Part shown: positions 26,340 through 35,269 of the stretch, piece by piece | How the letters are laid out: every line of letters starts with the position of its first letter | Position numbering within the stretch: position 1 is the first letter of the stretch | Source: [Pasteurella] aerogenes | Lineage (GTDB): Bacteria; Pseudomonadota; Gammaproteobacteria; Enterobacterales; Pasteurellaceae | Direction: 5' to 3' | Length of the DNA stretch: 64,000 nucleotides | Assembly (NCBI GenBank): GCA_900637275.1 | Contig: LR134362.1 | Span: forward strand, 1,922,001 to 1,986,000 | The notes under the pieces: model-generated | What the model was told of the DNA's origin: nothing | The model's database searches: none | The model's input: only the letters and a program-made list of their open reading frames with translations | Made by a program: the position numbers and the translations under genes

Positions 26340-27074
26340 ATGAGAATACCAAGAATTTATCACCCAACGCCATTAACACAACAAAAAACCTGTCAATTAA
26401 GCGAAGATGCCTCCAATCATGTGGGACGGGTATTGCGGATGCAAACAGGAGAGCACCTTGAATTATTCGATGGCAGCAACCATATTTATCCTGCGGTAAT
26501 CACACAAGCCGGCAAAAAAGTGGTTGAAGTGGAAATTCTAGGTAGCGAATATCGCTCATGTGAAAGTCCATTATTTATCCATTTAGGGCAAGTGATTTCC
26601 CGTGGCGATCGCATGGAGTTTACCATTCAAAAATCCGTGGAACTAGGCGTCAACCTGATTACACCGTTGTGGTCGGAACGCTGTGGCGTCAAATTAGATG
26701 CAGAACGGATGGAGAAAAAAATCCAACAATGGCAAAAAATCGCCATTTCCGCTTGTGAACAATGTGGGCGTAATGTCATCCCGGAAATTCGCCCGATGAT
26801 GAAATTATCGGATTGGTGTGCAGAACAAGATGGAAGCCTAAAATTAAATTTACACCCGCGCGCTGCCCATTCTATTCGCACATTACCACATATTCCCGCT
26901 GCCGGCGTGCGATTGCTAATTGGCTCGGAAGGTGGATTATCGCCGCAAGAGATTCAACAAACCGAACAACAAGGATTTACCGATGTGTTGTTAGGACAAC
27001 GTATTTTACGCACCGAAACCGCCGCTTTAGTTGCCATTAGCGCGCTACAAGTATGTTTTGGTGATTTAGCATAA
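26340..27074 (+). CDS. rsmE: 16S rRNA (uracil-1498-N3) methyltransferase RsmE
   Basis: A 244-residue SPOUT-class methyltransferase. It has the N-terminal PUA-like domain (RIYHPTPL, HVGRVLRMQTGEHLELFDG) and the knotted C-terminal domain with LLIGSEGGLSPQEI and LLGQRILRTETAALVAI. It methylates U1498 in the 16S decoding region. yqgE and ruvX follow in what is probably one transcript. Confidence 0.95.
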   Translation: MRIPRIYHPTPLTQQKTCQLSEDASNHVGRVLRMQTGEHLELFDGSNHIYPAVITQAGKKVVEVEILGSEYRSCESPLFIHLGQVISRGDRMEFTIQKSVELGVNLITPLWSERCGVKLDAERMEKKIQQWQKIAISACEQCGRNVIPEIRPMMKLSDWCAEQDGSLKLNLHPRAAHSIRTLPHIPAAGVRLLIGSEGGLSPQEIQQTEQQGFTDVLLGQRILRTETAALVAISALQVCFGDLA

Positions 27075-27119
27075 TGAGATTAGGAAAGCAAAACCGATTG
27101 GTTCGGTTAAGGAGCGATG

Positions 27120-27677
27120 ATGGAACTACAAAATCATTTTTTGATTGCCATGCCGCATTTAAATGATGAATATTTTCACCGTGCGGTAGTCTATGTGTGT
27201 GAACATAACGAACAAGGCTCTATGGGTTTAGTGATCACTCACCCCACTGATTTAAGCATTGCTGAACTTTGCGCCAAAATGAATTTTCTGATGGCAGATC
27301 ATCGTCGTTATCCCGACGAATTAGTCCTATCTGGCGGACCGGTTAATCTTGAACGCGGCTTTATTTTGCATACGCCAACCAAACAAGACTTTCAGCACAG
27401 TTACAAAATCAGCGATCAATTAACGCTCACTACTTCGGCAGACGTTTTACAAACTTTTGGTACCTTAGCGCAGCCGGAACAATATTTGGTCACACTAGGC
27501 TGCGCCAGTTGGTCGCCGAACCAATTAGAAAATGAAATTGCCAATAACGATTGGTTAGTGGTTCCTGCCAATGAGCAAATTTTGTTTCATACACCTTATG
27601 AAAACCGTTGGCTGGAAGCACAATTATTATTGGGCATCCAACATCATCATTTGGCATATCAAGCGGGGCATTGTTAA
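27120..27677 (+). CDS. yqgE: UPF0301/AlgH family protein YqgE
   Basis: A 185-residue protein of the YqgE/AlgH family; function not firmly known. Family segments are LIAMPHLNDEYFHRAVVYVCEHN, GLVITHPTDL, SGGPVNLERGFILH and GCASWSPNQLE. Two ATGs stand in tandem; the second (27120) has better spacing from GGAG and matches the family N-terminus. The stop overlaps the ruvX start. Confidence 0.92.
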   Translation: MELQNHFLIAMPHLNDEYFHRAVVYVCEHNEQGSMGLVITHPTDLSIAELCAKMNFLMADHRRYPDELVLSGGPVNLERGFILHTPTKQDFQHSYKISDQLTLTTSADVLQTFGTLAQPEQYLVTLGCASWSPNQLENEIANNDWLVVPANEQILFHTPYENRWLEAQLLLGIQHHHLAYQAGHC

Positions 27678-28114
27678 TGGGATTTACCGCATTAGCCTTT
27701 GATTTCGGCACCAAAAGTATCGGTTGCGCCGTCGGACAAAGCATCACCGGTACAGCGCAAGCCTTGCCAGCATTCAAAGCGCAAGATGGTATTCCTAATT
27801 GGGAACAAATTGAAAAATGTTTACGGGAATGGAAACCGCAAGTCGTGGTGGTAGGTCTTCCGCTCAATATGGACGGGAGCGAACAGGATTTGACTTTGCG
27901 CGCGAAAAAATTTGCTCAACGCTTACACGGACGCTTCGGGGTCAATGTAGTATTACAAGATGAACGCCTCACTACCACCGAAGCTCGTGCTGAAATCTTC
28001 CAACGTGGCGGCTTCAAAGCCCTCAACAAAGGCAAAATCGACGGAATTTCTGCTTGCTTAATTTTAGAAAGCTGGTTTGAAAATAGCGCGGAAATAAAAC
28101 AACCTCAAATTTGA
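27677..28114 (+). CDS. ruvX: RuvX/YqgF, RNase H-fold pre-16S rRNA nuclease
   Basis: A 145-residue RNase H-fold protein. The ATG at 27677 overlaps the last base of the yqgE stop. Acidic active-site residues are in AFDFGTKSIG (residues 7-16), VVGLPLNMDG and QDERLTTTEA. It processes the 5' end of 16S rRNA. The rsmE-yqgE-ruvX order links it with another 16S maturation gene. Confidence 0.93.
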   Translation: MGFTALAFDFGTKSIGCAVGQSITGTAQALPAFKAQDGIPNWEQIEKCLREWKPQVVVVGLPLNMDGSEQDLTLRAKKFAQRLHGRFGVNVVLQDERLTTTEARAEIFQRGGFKALNKGKIDGISACLILESWFENSAEIKQPQI

Positions 28115-28206
28115 CCGCACTTTTCCCTTCCTTTTCAGCCCCAGTACAACTTAGCATTGCTACTAAAATCGGTTCTGTTTGAGTTTGCAGCACAAAGAAA
28201 AGTGAC

Positions 28207-28240
28207 AAAAAAAGCATAGCGCAAATGCTATGCTTTTTTT
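28207..28240. terminator. Bidirectional terminator ruvX / bamD
   Basis: AAAAAAAGCATAGC and its exact complement GCTATGCTTTTTTT flank a GCAAAT loop. The A and T runs lie within the arms, so it can stop both convergent transcripts. Confidence 0.9.
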
Positions 28241-28268
28241 CGTGGATTATTTTTTATTTCGCCTATTT

Positions 28269-29063
28269 TTATTTCGCCTGCGGTACAGCGGTTAATTCAG
28301 GCTCTTTCGGTTTTTCTACCTCGTCAAAATGTTTACCTTGGTTGGCTTGGATTAAGGTTTCCGTTTGGTTTGCCAATTGGGTTAAATTCATTTTTTCATA
28401 AGCTTCTTTCATTAACGGTAGCGCATCTAACGTTGCTTGAGTATCAGGATATTGACGTAACATACCCACCACACGGTTGGCAACCGCTACGTGTGCATTA
28501 CGTTTAGCATAAAATTTAGCAATCGCCAACTCATGACGCGCAAGGCTGGCTTTGATATACGCCATACGCGCAACCGCATCCGGCGCATAAACACTGTTTG
28601 GGAAATGTTGCACTAAATTTTGGAAATTGGCAAAAGCGGTTTTGATCGACGAGTTTTCACGAGTTGCACGATCAACACCGAAGAAATCTTGAATAAAATT
28701 ATCAGCCAACGCTGAATTGGTTAAACCCGCCATATAAATAACGTAATCTAAATTCGGGCTGTTTGGGTACAATTGCAAGAAACGGTCAGCGGTGACCAAA
28801 GTTTTGGTGTAATCTTGAGATTTGTAATAGGCGTAAATCAAATTGAGTTGGGCTTGTTCGCTGTAAGCAGTTCCCGGAAAGCGAGTGTTAACCGCATCTA
28901 AATAGCGAATGGCTTGTGAATAATCCGCATCTTGCAAATAGGTTTGACCTTTATTATAAAGCTCTTGCTCAGAACCTTGCTCCACTTCTTTGTTGGAACT
29001 TGAACAGGCGCTGATTGCCAAAGCAGCTAATGCAACGAGAGTAAGCGATTTTAATTTACGCAT
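28269..29063 (-). CDS. bamD: Outer-membrane assembly lipoprotein BamD
   Basis: A 264-residue lipoprotein. The start at 29063 gives a type II signal peptide (RKLKSLTLVALAALAISAC) with the acylated Cys at residue 20; the upstream Met option at 29090 would bury it. The mature part has tetratricopeptide-like repeats (YNKGQTYLQDADYSQAIRYL, AQLNLIYAYYKSQDY). It is an essential part of the beta-barrel assembly machine. It is divergent from rluD, a conserved pairing. Confidence 0.95.
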   Translation of the reverse strand: MRKLKSLTLVALAALAISACSSSNKEVEQGSEQELYNKGQTYLQDADYSQAIRYLDAVNTRFPGTAYSEQAQLNLIYAYYKSQDYTKTLVTADRFLQLYPNSPNLDYVIYMAGLTNSALADNFIQDFFGVDRATRENSSIKTAFANFQNLVQHFPNSVYAPDAVARMAYIKASLARHELAIAKFYAKRNAHVAVANRVVGMLRQYPDTQATLDALPLMKEAYEKMNLTQLANQTETLIQANQGKHFDEVEKPKEPELTAVPQAK

Positions 29064-29167
29064 TGGTTGATCCTTATTTTTTACGTGCAATGATAAATGA
29101 GTTACAATTATCCGATATTTTATATAACATTGCTAAATAAGCAAACTATTCACGGATTTTTTTATTT

Positions 29168-30142
29168 ATGGCACAACTTATTTTGTCGGCTGAAGTCCGA
29201 CCTGAACAAATGGGACAACGATTAGACCAAACTTTGGCAGAATTGTTCCCCGACTATTCCCGCTCGCGACTAAAAACCTGGATCGAAGGTGATTTGGTAT
29301 TAGTTAACGGGCAAATCAACAATGTGCCGAGAAGCAAAGTCTATGGCGGCGAACAAGTGGAAATTACAGTAGAAGTGGATGATAAAACCCGCTTTGAAGC
29401 CGAAAATATCCCTCTGGATATCGTCTATGAAGACGAGCATATTTTGGTAATCAATAAGCCGAAAGATTTGGTAGTTCACCCTGGCGCCGGCAATCCGAAA
29501 GGCACAGTATTAAATGCGCTACTTTATCATTATCCTGAAATTGCAGAAGTGCCGCGCGCTGGTATTGTGCATCGCTTGGACAAAGATACTACGGGCTTGA
29601 TGGTGGTAGCAAAAACCATTCCGGCGCAAACTAAATTGGTGCGCGATTTGCAAAAACGCAAAATTACCCGTGAATATGAAGCTATTGCCAGTGGCATTAT
29701 GACCAAAGGCGGCACGGTAGATCAGCCCATGGCACGCCATCCAACCAAACGCACTCATATGGCAGTACATCCTTTGGGTAAACCCGCAGTAACCCATTAT
29801 CGGATTATGGAGCGTTTTCGCGATTACACTCGTTTACGTTTGCGCCTTGAAACTGGTCGCACCCATCAAATTCGGGTGCATATGGCACATATTGCCCATC
29901 CATTACTTGGCGATCAAACCTATGGCGGACGCCCGCGCCCGCCGAAAAATGCCAGCGAGGAATTAATGCGCGTAATGCGTGAATTTAAACGCCAAGCGTT
30001 ACACGCGGTAATGTTGCGTTTGGCGCATCCAATTAGTGGCGAGATGATGGAATGGTATGCGCCATTGCCGGCAGATTTCGTTGAGTTAGTCGAAGCCTTA
30101 AAAGCTGATTATCAATTACATAAGGACGAATTGGACTATTAA
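29168..30142 (+). CDS. rluD: 23S rRNA pseudouridine synthase RluD
   Basis: A 324-residue synthase that makes pseudouridines 1911, 1915 and 1917 in helix 69 of 23S rRNA. An S4 RNA-binding domain occupies about residues 15-75, and the catalytic aspartate is D138 in HRLDKDTTGLMV. The RTHQIRVHMAHIAHPLLGD segment is also diagnostic. The gene is one base from pgeF. Confidence 0.96.
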   Translation: MAQLILSAEVRPEQMGQRLDQTLAELFPDYSRSRLKTWIEGDLVLVNGQINNVPRSKVYGGEQVEITVEVDDKTRFEAENIPLDIVYEDEHILVINKPKDLVVHPGAGNPKGTVLNALLYHYPEIAEVPRAGIVHRLDKDTTGLMVVAKTIPAQTKLVRDLQKRKITREYEAIASGIMTKGGTVDQPMARHPTKRTHMAVHPLGKPAVTHYRIMERFRDYTRLRLRLETGRTHQIRVHMAHIAHPLLGDQTYGGRPRPPKNASEELMRVMREFKRQALHAVMLRLAHPISGEMMEWYAPLPADFVELVEALKADYQLHKDELDY

Positions 30143-30143
30143 T

Positions 30144-30878
30144 ATGAAACACTTAACCCCAACTTGGCAAGCGCCAAAAAACGTCCGCGCCTTGATGACC
30201 TTGCGTCAAGGTGGGTATAGCCAAGCGCCTTATGACAGTTTTAATTTGGGTGATCATGTGGGCGATGAAAAAAGTGCGGTCAAAAATAACCGCACTTTAT
30301 TAACCGAACAATTTGGCTTACCGCAATATCCGGTTTTTCTGACACAAACCCACAGTACTAAGGTGTTACATTTGCCTTGTGACGGAAAGGATCTCAATGC
30401 GGATGCGGCTTATACTAATCAACCGAAGCAAGTATGTTTAGTGATGACCGCCGATTGTTTACCGGTTTTGTTCACCAACCGACAAGGCAGCGAAGTCGCC
30501 GCGGCTCACGCTGGTTGGCGCGGGTTATGTGACGGTATTTTGGAGCAAACACTAGATTGTTTCCAATCGCCAAAAGAAAATATTATAGCATGGTTCGGCG
30601 CGGCTATCGGTCCGAGCGCCTTTCAAGTGGGCGAAGAAGTGATGGCTCAATTTGTGGCGCATGATCCGCAAGCCCAACAAGCCTTTCTCCCTGATCCTAA
30701 TGCATCTGGGAAATATTTAGGCAATCTCTATCAACTTGCCCGCCAACGTCTCAACGCCTTAGGCGTGACGCAAATCAGTGGCGGAGAGCATTGTACCTAT
30801 TTAGATCAGCAGCAATTTTTCTCTTATCGACGAGAAAAACAAACGGGAAGAATGGCATCATTAATTTGGTTTGAATAA
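30144..30878 (+). CDS. pgeF: YfiH family, peptidoglycan editing factor PgeF
   Basis: A 244-residue protein of the YfiH (multicopper polyphenol oxidase-like) family. It has the metal/substrate motifs TQTHSTKVLHL, TADCLPVLF and AAHAGWRGLCDGI. Homologues remove wrongly incorporated serine-containing peptidoglycan precursors or act on purine nucleosides. It follows rluD directly, as in E. coli. An uptake pair (AAGTGCGGTCA and ACCGCACTT) lies within codons 41-52. Confidence 0.9.
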   Translation: MKHLTPTWQAPKNVRALMTLRQGGYSQAPYDSFNLGDHVGDEKSAVKNNRTLLTEQFGLPQYPVFLTQTHSTKVLHLPCDGKDLNADAAYTNQPKQVCLVMTADCLPVLFTNRQGSEVAAAHAGWRGLCDGILEQTLDCFQSPKENIIAWFGAAIGPSAFQVGEEVMAQFVAHDPQAQQAFLPDPNASGKYLGNLYQLARQRLNALGVTQISGGEHCTYLDQQQFFSYRREKQTGRMASLIWFE

Positions 30879-30901
30879 ACAAGGCATTTATAGATAAAAA
30901 A

Positions 30902-30924
30902 TATCCCTCTTAATTAGAGGGATA
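30902..30924 (+). terminator. Terminator-like hairpin after pgeF
   Basis: TATCCCTCT pairs with AGAGGGATA around TAATT. The following T run is weak, so termination strength is uncertain. An uptake sequence (AAAATTGACCGCACTTT) follows near 30941 and lies between the convergent pgeF and plsY genes. Confidence 0.6.
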
Positions 30925-30977
30925 ATAACAAAAACAGCTGAAAAATTGACCGCACTTTGCTAGGGTATTCACCCGAA

Positions 30978-31580
30978 TTACGATTTTTTCTTCAATTTTG
31001 ACCATACTTTATCTTCTTGCCCACGCCATAGACGTTGGATATTGTCGTGATGACGGTAAATTAATAAGCAGCATACCAACGCAACGGGAAAAGTAAATTC
31101 CGGTTTAAACCACCACACATAAAACGGGACCAACAAAGCGGTCACGACAGCACTTAAAGAAGAATAGCCACTAACCACAAAAACCAACAGCCAAGTACCA
31201 ATCATACTGCCGGCAACGCCCCAAGCAATCGGCGCAATGGCGCCAAAAGCAGTAGCGACACCTTTTCCGCCTTTGAATTTAAAGAAAATCGGAAAAATAT
31301 GTCCCAAACATGCGCCTAATGCAACCATTCCCAGCTCAAACTGACTTAATCCAAGATAGTAACCGCCCCATACCGGCAACATCCCTTTTAAAATATCAAA
31401 CAACAAGACTGCCAACGCCGCCCAACGTCCACCAATGCGTAACACATTGGTAGCGCCCGGATTATGCGAACCGCTTTCTCTCGGATCTGGCAAACCTGCC
31501 ATTTTGCAGAATAAAATCGCACTTGATATAGATCCTAACAAATAGGTGAATAACATATAAAAAAGCGCAAAAATACTCAT
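30978..31580 (-). CDS. plsY: Glycerol-3-phosphate acyltransferase PlsY
   Basis: A 200-residue inner-membrane protein with about five helices that transfers acyl from acyl-phosphate to glycerol-3-phosphate. Family motifs are GSISSAILFCK, SGSHNPGATNVLRIGG and FKGGKGVATAFG. The start at 31580 (MSIFALFY) is preferred because it opens the first helix directly. It is divergent from folB. Confidence 0.94.
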   Translation of the reverse strand: MSIFALFYMLFTYLLGSISSAILFCKMAGLPDPRESGSHNPGATNVLRIGGRWAALAVLLFDILKGMLPVWGGYYLGLSQFELGMVALGACLGHIFPIFFKFKGGKGVATAFGAIAPIAWGVAGSMIGTWLLVFVVSGYSSLSAVVTALLVPFYVWWFKPEFTFPVALVCCLLIYRHHDNIQRLWRGQEDKVWSKLKKKS

Positions 31581-31695
31581 CGTCGATCCTTTTGTCATGA
31601 AAAAAGAAAAAAATTTGTTCGTCTATTCTACAGAAAAGCGCATAAACTTGATAGCATAATACGCATTATGCTAAATATATTAAAGGAGTTATCAA

Positions 31696-32052
31696 ATGGA
31701 TCGCATTTTTATTGAGGGATTAACCGTTTTCGCACAAATCGGCGTTTATGATTGGGAACAGCAAATCAAGCAAAAATTAGTGTTTGATTTGGAAATGGCA
31801 TGGGATAGCGAAAAAGCGGCACAAACTGATGACGTCACTTATTGCTTAAATTATGCGAAAGTCAGCGAATTTATTATTGATTATGTACAATCTAAACCCT
31901 TTTTGTTAATTGAACGGGTAGCGTATGAAGTGGCGGAAGCACTACAACAACGTTTTGCGATTTCTTGGATAAAGCTCAAACTTAGTAAGCCTAAAGCAGT
32001 TGCACAAGCGAATAATGTCGGCATTATAATAGAAAAAGGACAATTGACATGA
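31696..32052 (+). CDS. folB: Dihydroneopterin aldolase
   Basis: A 118-residue folate-pathway enzyme that cleaves dihydroneopterin. It has the GVYDWEQQIKQKLVFDLEM segment (conserved Glu) and YVQSKPFLLIERVA with the catalytic-region Glu. RBS AAAGGAG is at the usual distance. The gene overlaps the next start by four bases (ATGA). Confidence 0.94.
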   Translation: MDRIFIEGLTVFAQIGVYDWEQQIKQKLVFDLEMAWDSEKAAQTDDVTYCLNYAKVSEFIIDYVQSKPFLLIERVAYEVAEALQQRFAISWIKLKLSKPKAVAQANNVGIIIEKGQLT

Positions 32053-32939
32053 ACAAACAAGGGTATGGATATTTTTGCTTAATTCTTGCCACGTTATTTT
32101 GGGGTGGAAATTATATTTTCGGTAAAATTCTCAGCCAAGATTTACACCCCATCATTCTCAACTATTCTCGCTGGTTTCCTGCCGCAGTTGTGATGTTATT
32201 ATTGTTTTATAAAAGACTCCCCCCTTATCGAGCAGAAATCTACAAAAGTTGGAAAATTATCACCGCACTTGCCATACTCGGTATTATCATTTTCCCCGTC
32301 TTTACCTACCAAGGCTTAACCTCAACCAGCGCGCTTAATTCGAGCATTTATCTGGCAGTTGTACCGATTGTCGTGATTTTTATTAATCGCCTAGTTTTCG
32401 GCGATCCTATTCGCTCGACAGCCTTAATTGGCGCGATAGTGAGTTTTTTAGGGGTACTTTGGTTGTTAAGTCGTGGCGAATTAAGCAATTTACTGGCGCT
32501 AGACATTAACCGTGGTGATTTATGGGCAATGGGTGCGGCATTAGCTTGGGCGCTTTATTGCTGCATTATTCGCCTACGTCCGGCACTTTTACCCAATTCG
32601 GTGTTTTTAACCTGCCTTATCACCAGTGCAATGCTATTATTTACACCGATTTTTCTGTATGTCTATCTGCAAACCGATATCCCCATCTATTCAGCATTTA
32701 CCACTGAACAATGGGAAATCGTTGCTTATTTGATTATCGGTCCGTCAATTTTATCTTACGCTTTTTGGAATTACGGGATTTCTGTCGTCGGTGGCGAAAA
32801 AGGCGCGGTCTTTACCAACACCACGCCCTTATTTGCCGCCGCACTAAGCATTCTGATTTTAGGCGAAAGCCTGTATATTTACCATATTATCAGCGCCATC
32901 TTAATCGTGATCGGATTATTGCTGTGTAACCGCAAGTAG
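32049..32939 (+). CDS. EamA/DMT-family transporter
   Basis: A 296-residue protein with about ten helices and two EamA domains (residues about 8-138 and 155-292). The N-terminal LATLFWGGNYIFGKIL and C-terminal TTPLFAAALSILILGE segments are typical of drug/metabolite exporters. The substrate cannot be told from sequence. It overlaps folB by four bases at its start and the convergent yigB by 24 bases at its end. Confidence 0.85.
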   Translation: MNKQGYGYFCLILATLFWGGNYIFGKILSQDLHPIILNYSRWFPAAVVMLLLFYKRLPPYRAEIYKSWKIITALAILGIIIFPVFTYQGLTSTSALNSSIYLAVVPIVVIFINRLVFGDPIRSTALIGAIVSFLGVLWLLSRGELSNLLALDINRGDLWAMGAALAWALYCCIIRLRPALLPNSVFLTCLITSAMLLFTPIFLYVYLQTDIPIYSAFTTEQWEIVAYLIIGPSILSYAFWNYGISVVGGEKGAVFTNTTPLFAAALSILILGESLYIYHIISAILIVIGLLLCNRK

Positions 32940-33647
32940 TTGAGATAATTCATTAATTTCTACAGTTGGTAATAAGCGCGCCTCGCTAAACGCGGCAATA
33001 GTCTCGCCGGATAAATTGATCCACACCGCTTGGCATCTCGCTTGTAAGGCGCCTTGTACGTCAGTGATCAAATTATCGCCGACGTGCAAAATATCCTGTG
33101 GCGCGATGTTTAACGTAGTTGCACAATGATGAAACATATCAGGGTGCGGCTTGGCGCGGAAATGCCCTTTGGGATAGGCTTCGCCGGCGCGAAAATAATG
33201 ATCAAAATAATGCAGCCCCACACGCATTGGATCCACGTTACCGTTCGTGATCGCAATTAATGGATAATGGGGTTTAAGTGCGGTCAATATTTCCACCGTT
33301 TCGCGCGGTAATTGAATTTTATTGCGCCATTCAAAGAAAATTGCCATGGCTTGCTGACAAATTTGCGCAATTTCGACCGTACTTTTTTGCTGAAATTGTA
33401 GCAAGGCAGTCAAGGTTTCTGCTCGCCAAGCGGTCACATCATGAGTTAAATGGGGAAATTGCTGTGCCATACGATCTCGCCAAGATCGCCAAAATTCTTG
33501 ATTAAATTCAGCAATTTCGCTGCGTGTTTTCACATAATCAATAAAGTGCAGTTCTGCCTGGCGAATGACCTCGCGGTTATCATATAACGTATCGTCCAAA
33601 TCAAAACTGATGGCGCGAAAAGGTTGCAAAGTGCGGTAAAATTTCAT
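32916..33647 (-). CDS. yigB: HAD-family phosphatase YigB
   Basis: A 243-residue haloacid-dehalogenase-like hydrolase with nucleophile motif SFDLDDTLYDN (about residues 14-24), motif II IAITNGN, and motif III/IV KPHPDMF and HVGDNLITDV. E. coli YigB removes phosphate from the riboflavin intermediate 5-amino-6-ribitylamino-uracil phosphate and other small phosphates. It ends the dapF-DUF484-xerC-yigB string. Confidence 0.9.
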   Translation of the reverse strand: MKFYRTLQPFRAISFDLDDTLYDNREVIRQAELHFIDYVKTRSEIAEFNQEFWRSWRDRMAQQFPHLTHDVTAWRAETLTALLQFQQKSTVEIAQICQQAMAIFFEWRNKIQLPRETVEILTALKPHYPLIAITNGNVDPMRVGLHYFDHYFRAGEAYPKGHFRAKPHPDMFHHCATTLNIAPQDILHVGDNLITDVQGALQARCQAVWINLSGETIAAFSEARLLPTVEINELSQLLAVTQQ

Positions 33648-33656
33648 GTCGTTTTC

Positions 33657-34544
33657 CTATTTTTTTCGCTTTGCCCGCGGATGAGCCGCATCATAAACTT
33701 GCGCAAGATGTTGGAAATTGAGATGGGTATAAATTTGCGTAGTGGACAAGTTGCTATGTCCGAGCAGTTCTTGCACCGCACGCAAATCCGAACTGTTTTC
33801 CAGCATATGGGTTGCAAAGGAATGCCGTAATTTGTGCGGGTTAAGATGGCTATTTAAGCCTTGTCGAATGCCCCATACTTCAAGGCGCTTTTGAATTGTT
33901 CGCTGCGTCATGCGATTACCGAGCTGACTAACAAAAAGTGCCTCATCTTTTGGGTTAAATAATGACCGCACTTTTAACCATTGTTGAATCGCATGGGAAG
34001 CATAGCGCCCGAAAGGCAAGAGGCGTTCTTTGTTTCCTTTTCCCAGTACACGTACTTCACGCGATCGCGTGTTGATACTGCTTAAATTTAAGCCTTGCAA
34101 TTCAGACAGGCGCAATCCGGAACTGTACATCAACTCCATCATCGCACGATCACGAATATCGATCGGCTCTTTGCTATCATTTGCCAACAATTGCTGTAGT
34201 TGTTCCGCATCAATATTTTTTGGCAAATGTTTCGCTTGTTTTGGCGCAGAAATACTCATGGCGGGATTAACCGCCAATACGCCTTGGCGGACTAAATATG
34301 CTAAAAATTGGCGTAACGCCGACAAGCGCAACGCTAAACTTTTTTCCTTTAATCCGTCCTTTTTACTTTGTGCCAACACAAAACGCACTACACTCGGCGT
34401 CATTTGTTGCCATTGGTAAATATCGTTTTGCTGCAAAATGGCGCACACTGCCTCCAATTGACGTTGATAATTCGCCAAGGTATGCGGGCTTAATTGGCGC
34501 TCAATTTTGAGATAATTCAAATATTGATGTAATGCTGTTTGCAT
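33657..34544 (-). CDS. xerC: Tyrosine recombinase XerC
   Basis: A 295-residue site-specific recombinase that resolves chromosome dimers at dif with XerD. An N-terminal SAM-like DNA-binding domain (about 1-85) is followed by the catalytic domain with Arg in SSGLRLSELQGL, Lys in GKGNKERLLPF, HKLRHSFATHML, LGHSNLSTTQIYTH and the nucleophile Tyr in that last motif. It shares its end with DUF484 (start 34544). Chromosomal context dapF-yigA-xerC separates it from phage integrases. Confidence 0.95.
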   Translation of the reverse strand: MQTALHQYLNYLKIERQLSPHTLANYQRQLEAVCAILQQNDIYQWQQMTPSVVRFVLAQSKKDGLKEKSLALRLSALRQFLAYLVRQGVLAVNPAMSISAPKQAKHLPKNIDAEQLQQLLANDSKEPIDIRDRAMMELMYSSGLRLSELQGLNLSSINTRSREVRVLGKGNKERLLPFGRYASHAIQQWLKVRSLFNPKDEALFVSQLGNRMTQRTIQKRLEVWGIRQGLNSHLNPHKLRHSFATHMLENSSDLRAVQELLGHSNLSTTQIYTHLNFQHLAQVYDAAHPRAKRKK

Positions 34545-35242
34545 CAGGCGTTATCCATGTAATTTGCCATCCAGCGTTGCAAATGTAACTCAACAATACT
34601 GACCAGATGTTTTAAAAAAGCGGTATCTTGTCCGTTGTGAAAATGGCGCTCATCACGCGCACTAAATAATAAAAGTGCGGTCGGTTTTTGGGCAGTTTTG
34701 GCACCGAGCAAACAACAAGCAACAGAACCGATAGGAAATTCTTCCGGCAAAAATAATAAGGTTTTTTCTTTGTGCGTTAGTTGTCCTAAATAAAACTGAC
34801 GCAAGCCCATTCTTTCCAAACGAATTAACTCAAAAGCCTTCCGATCGACCCAATAATGTTCGTCAATGGTAGGATGTTTGCGCCATTGATCATTGAATAA
34901 CAGGATTTTGGCTTGCTGCAAATCCAGTTTCTGCGCCCATAAATTCAAGTGCTGCTCGCCTTGCTGTAAATTAATGCAGTGAGATAGGCTGTGTTGTAAA
35001 GGCATCAAGCCGAAAAAAATATCCTGCTCTTGTCGTGCTAATTGAGAAAATCGCTCTAATTCCGCTTCCAGCGACTTAATTCGCTGACGCTGGCGCTCAA
35101 GCTGCACTTCCACTAATGAAAGCGTTCCCTCTTGGCTGGATGGTAAATAGAGCTTATCTAGCACTTCAAGGTGATCCTTGAAAAAATCAGGATGCGACTG
35201 CAAATATTGCGCCACAAAATCTTCAGTTTGCTGCAAAGTCAT
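34544..35242 (-). CDS. DUF484 family protein (YigA-like)
   Basis: A 232-residue cytosolic protein of the DUF484 family, a GAF-like fold of unknown role. The N-terminus (DFVAQYLQSHPDFFKDHLEVL) is the family signature, a coiled coil follows (about 40-75), and the C-terminal half contains SVACCLLGAKTAQKPTALLLF. It overlaps the xerC start by one base and is 27 bases after dapF, the same order as dapF-yigA-xerC in E. coli. Confidence 0.88.
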   Translation of the reverse strand: MTLQQTEDFVAQYLQSHPDFFKDHLEVLDKLYLPSSQEGTLSLVEVQLERQRQRIKSLEAELERFSQLARQEQDIFFGLMPLQHSLSHCINLQQGEQHLNLWAQKLDLQQAKILLFNDQWRKHPTIDEHYWVDRKAFELIRLERMGLRQFYLGQLTHKEKTLLFLPEEFPIGSVACCLLGAKTAQKPTALLLFSARDERHFHNGQDTAFLKHLVSIVELHLQRWMANYMDNA

Positions 35243-35269
35243 CTTCTTTTACCCGTAATTTTTCGTGAA

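Noticed and set aside
33657..34544. Tyrosine recombinase as a phage or island integrase
   Set aside because: The dapF-DUF484-xerC-yigB context and length identify it as chromosomal XerC.
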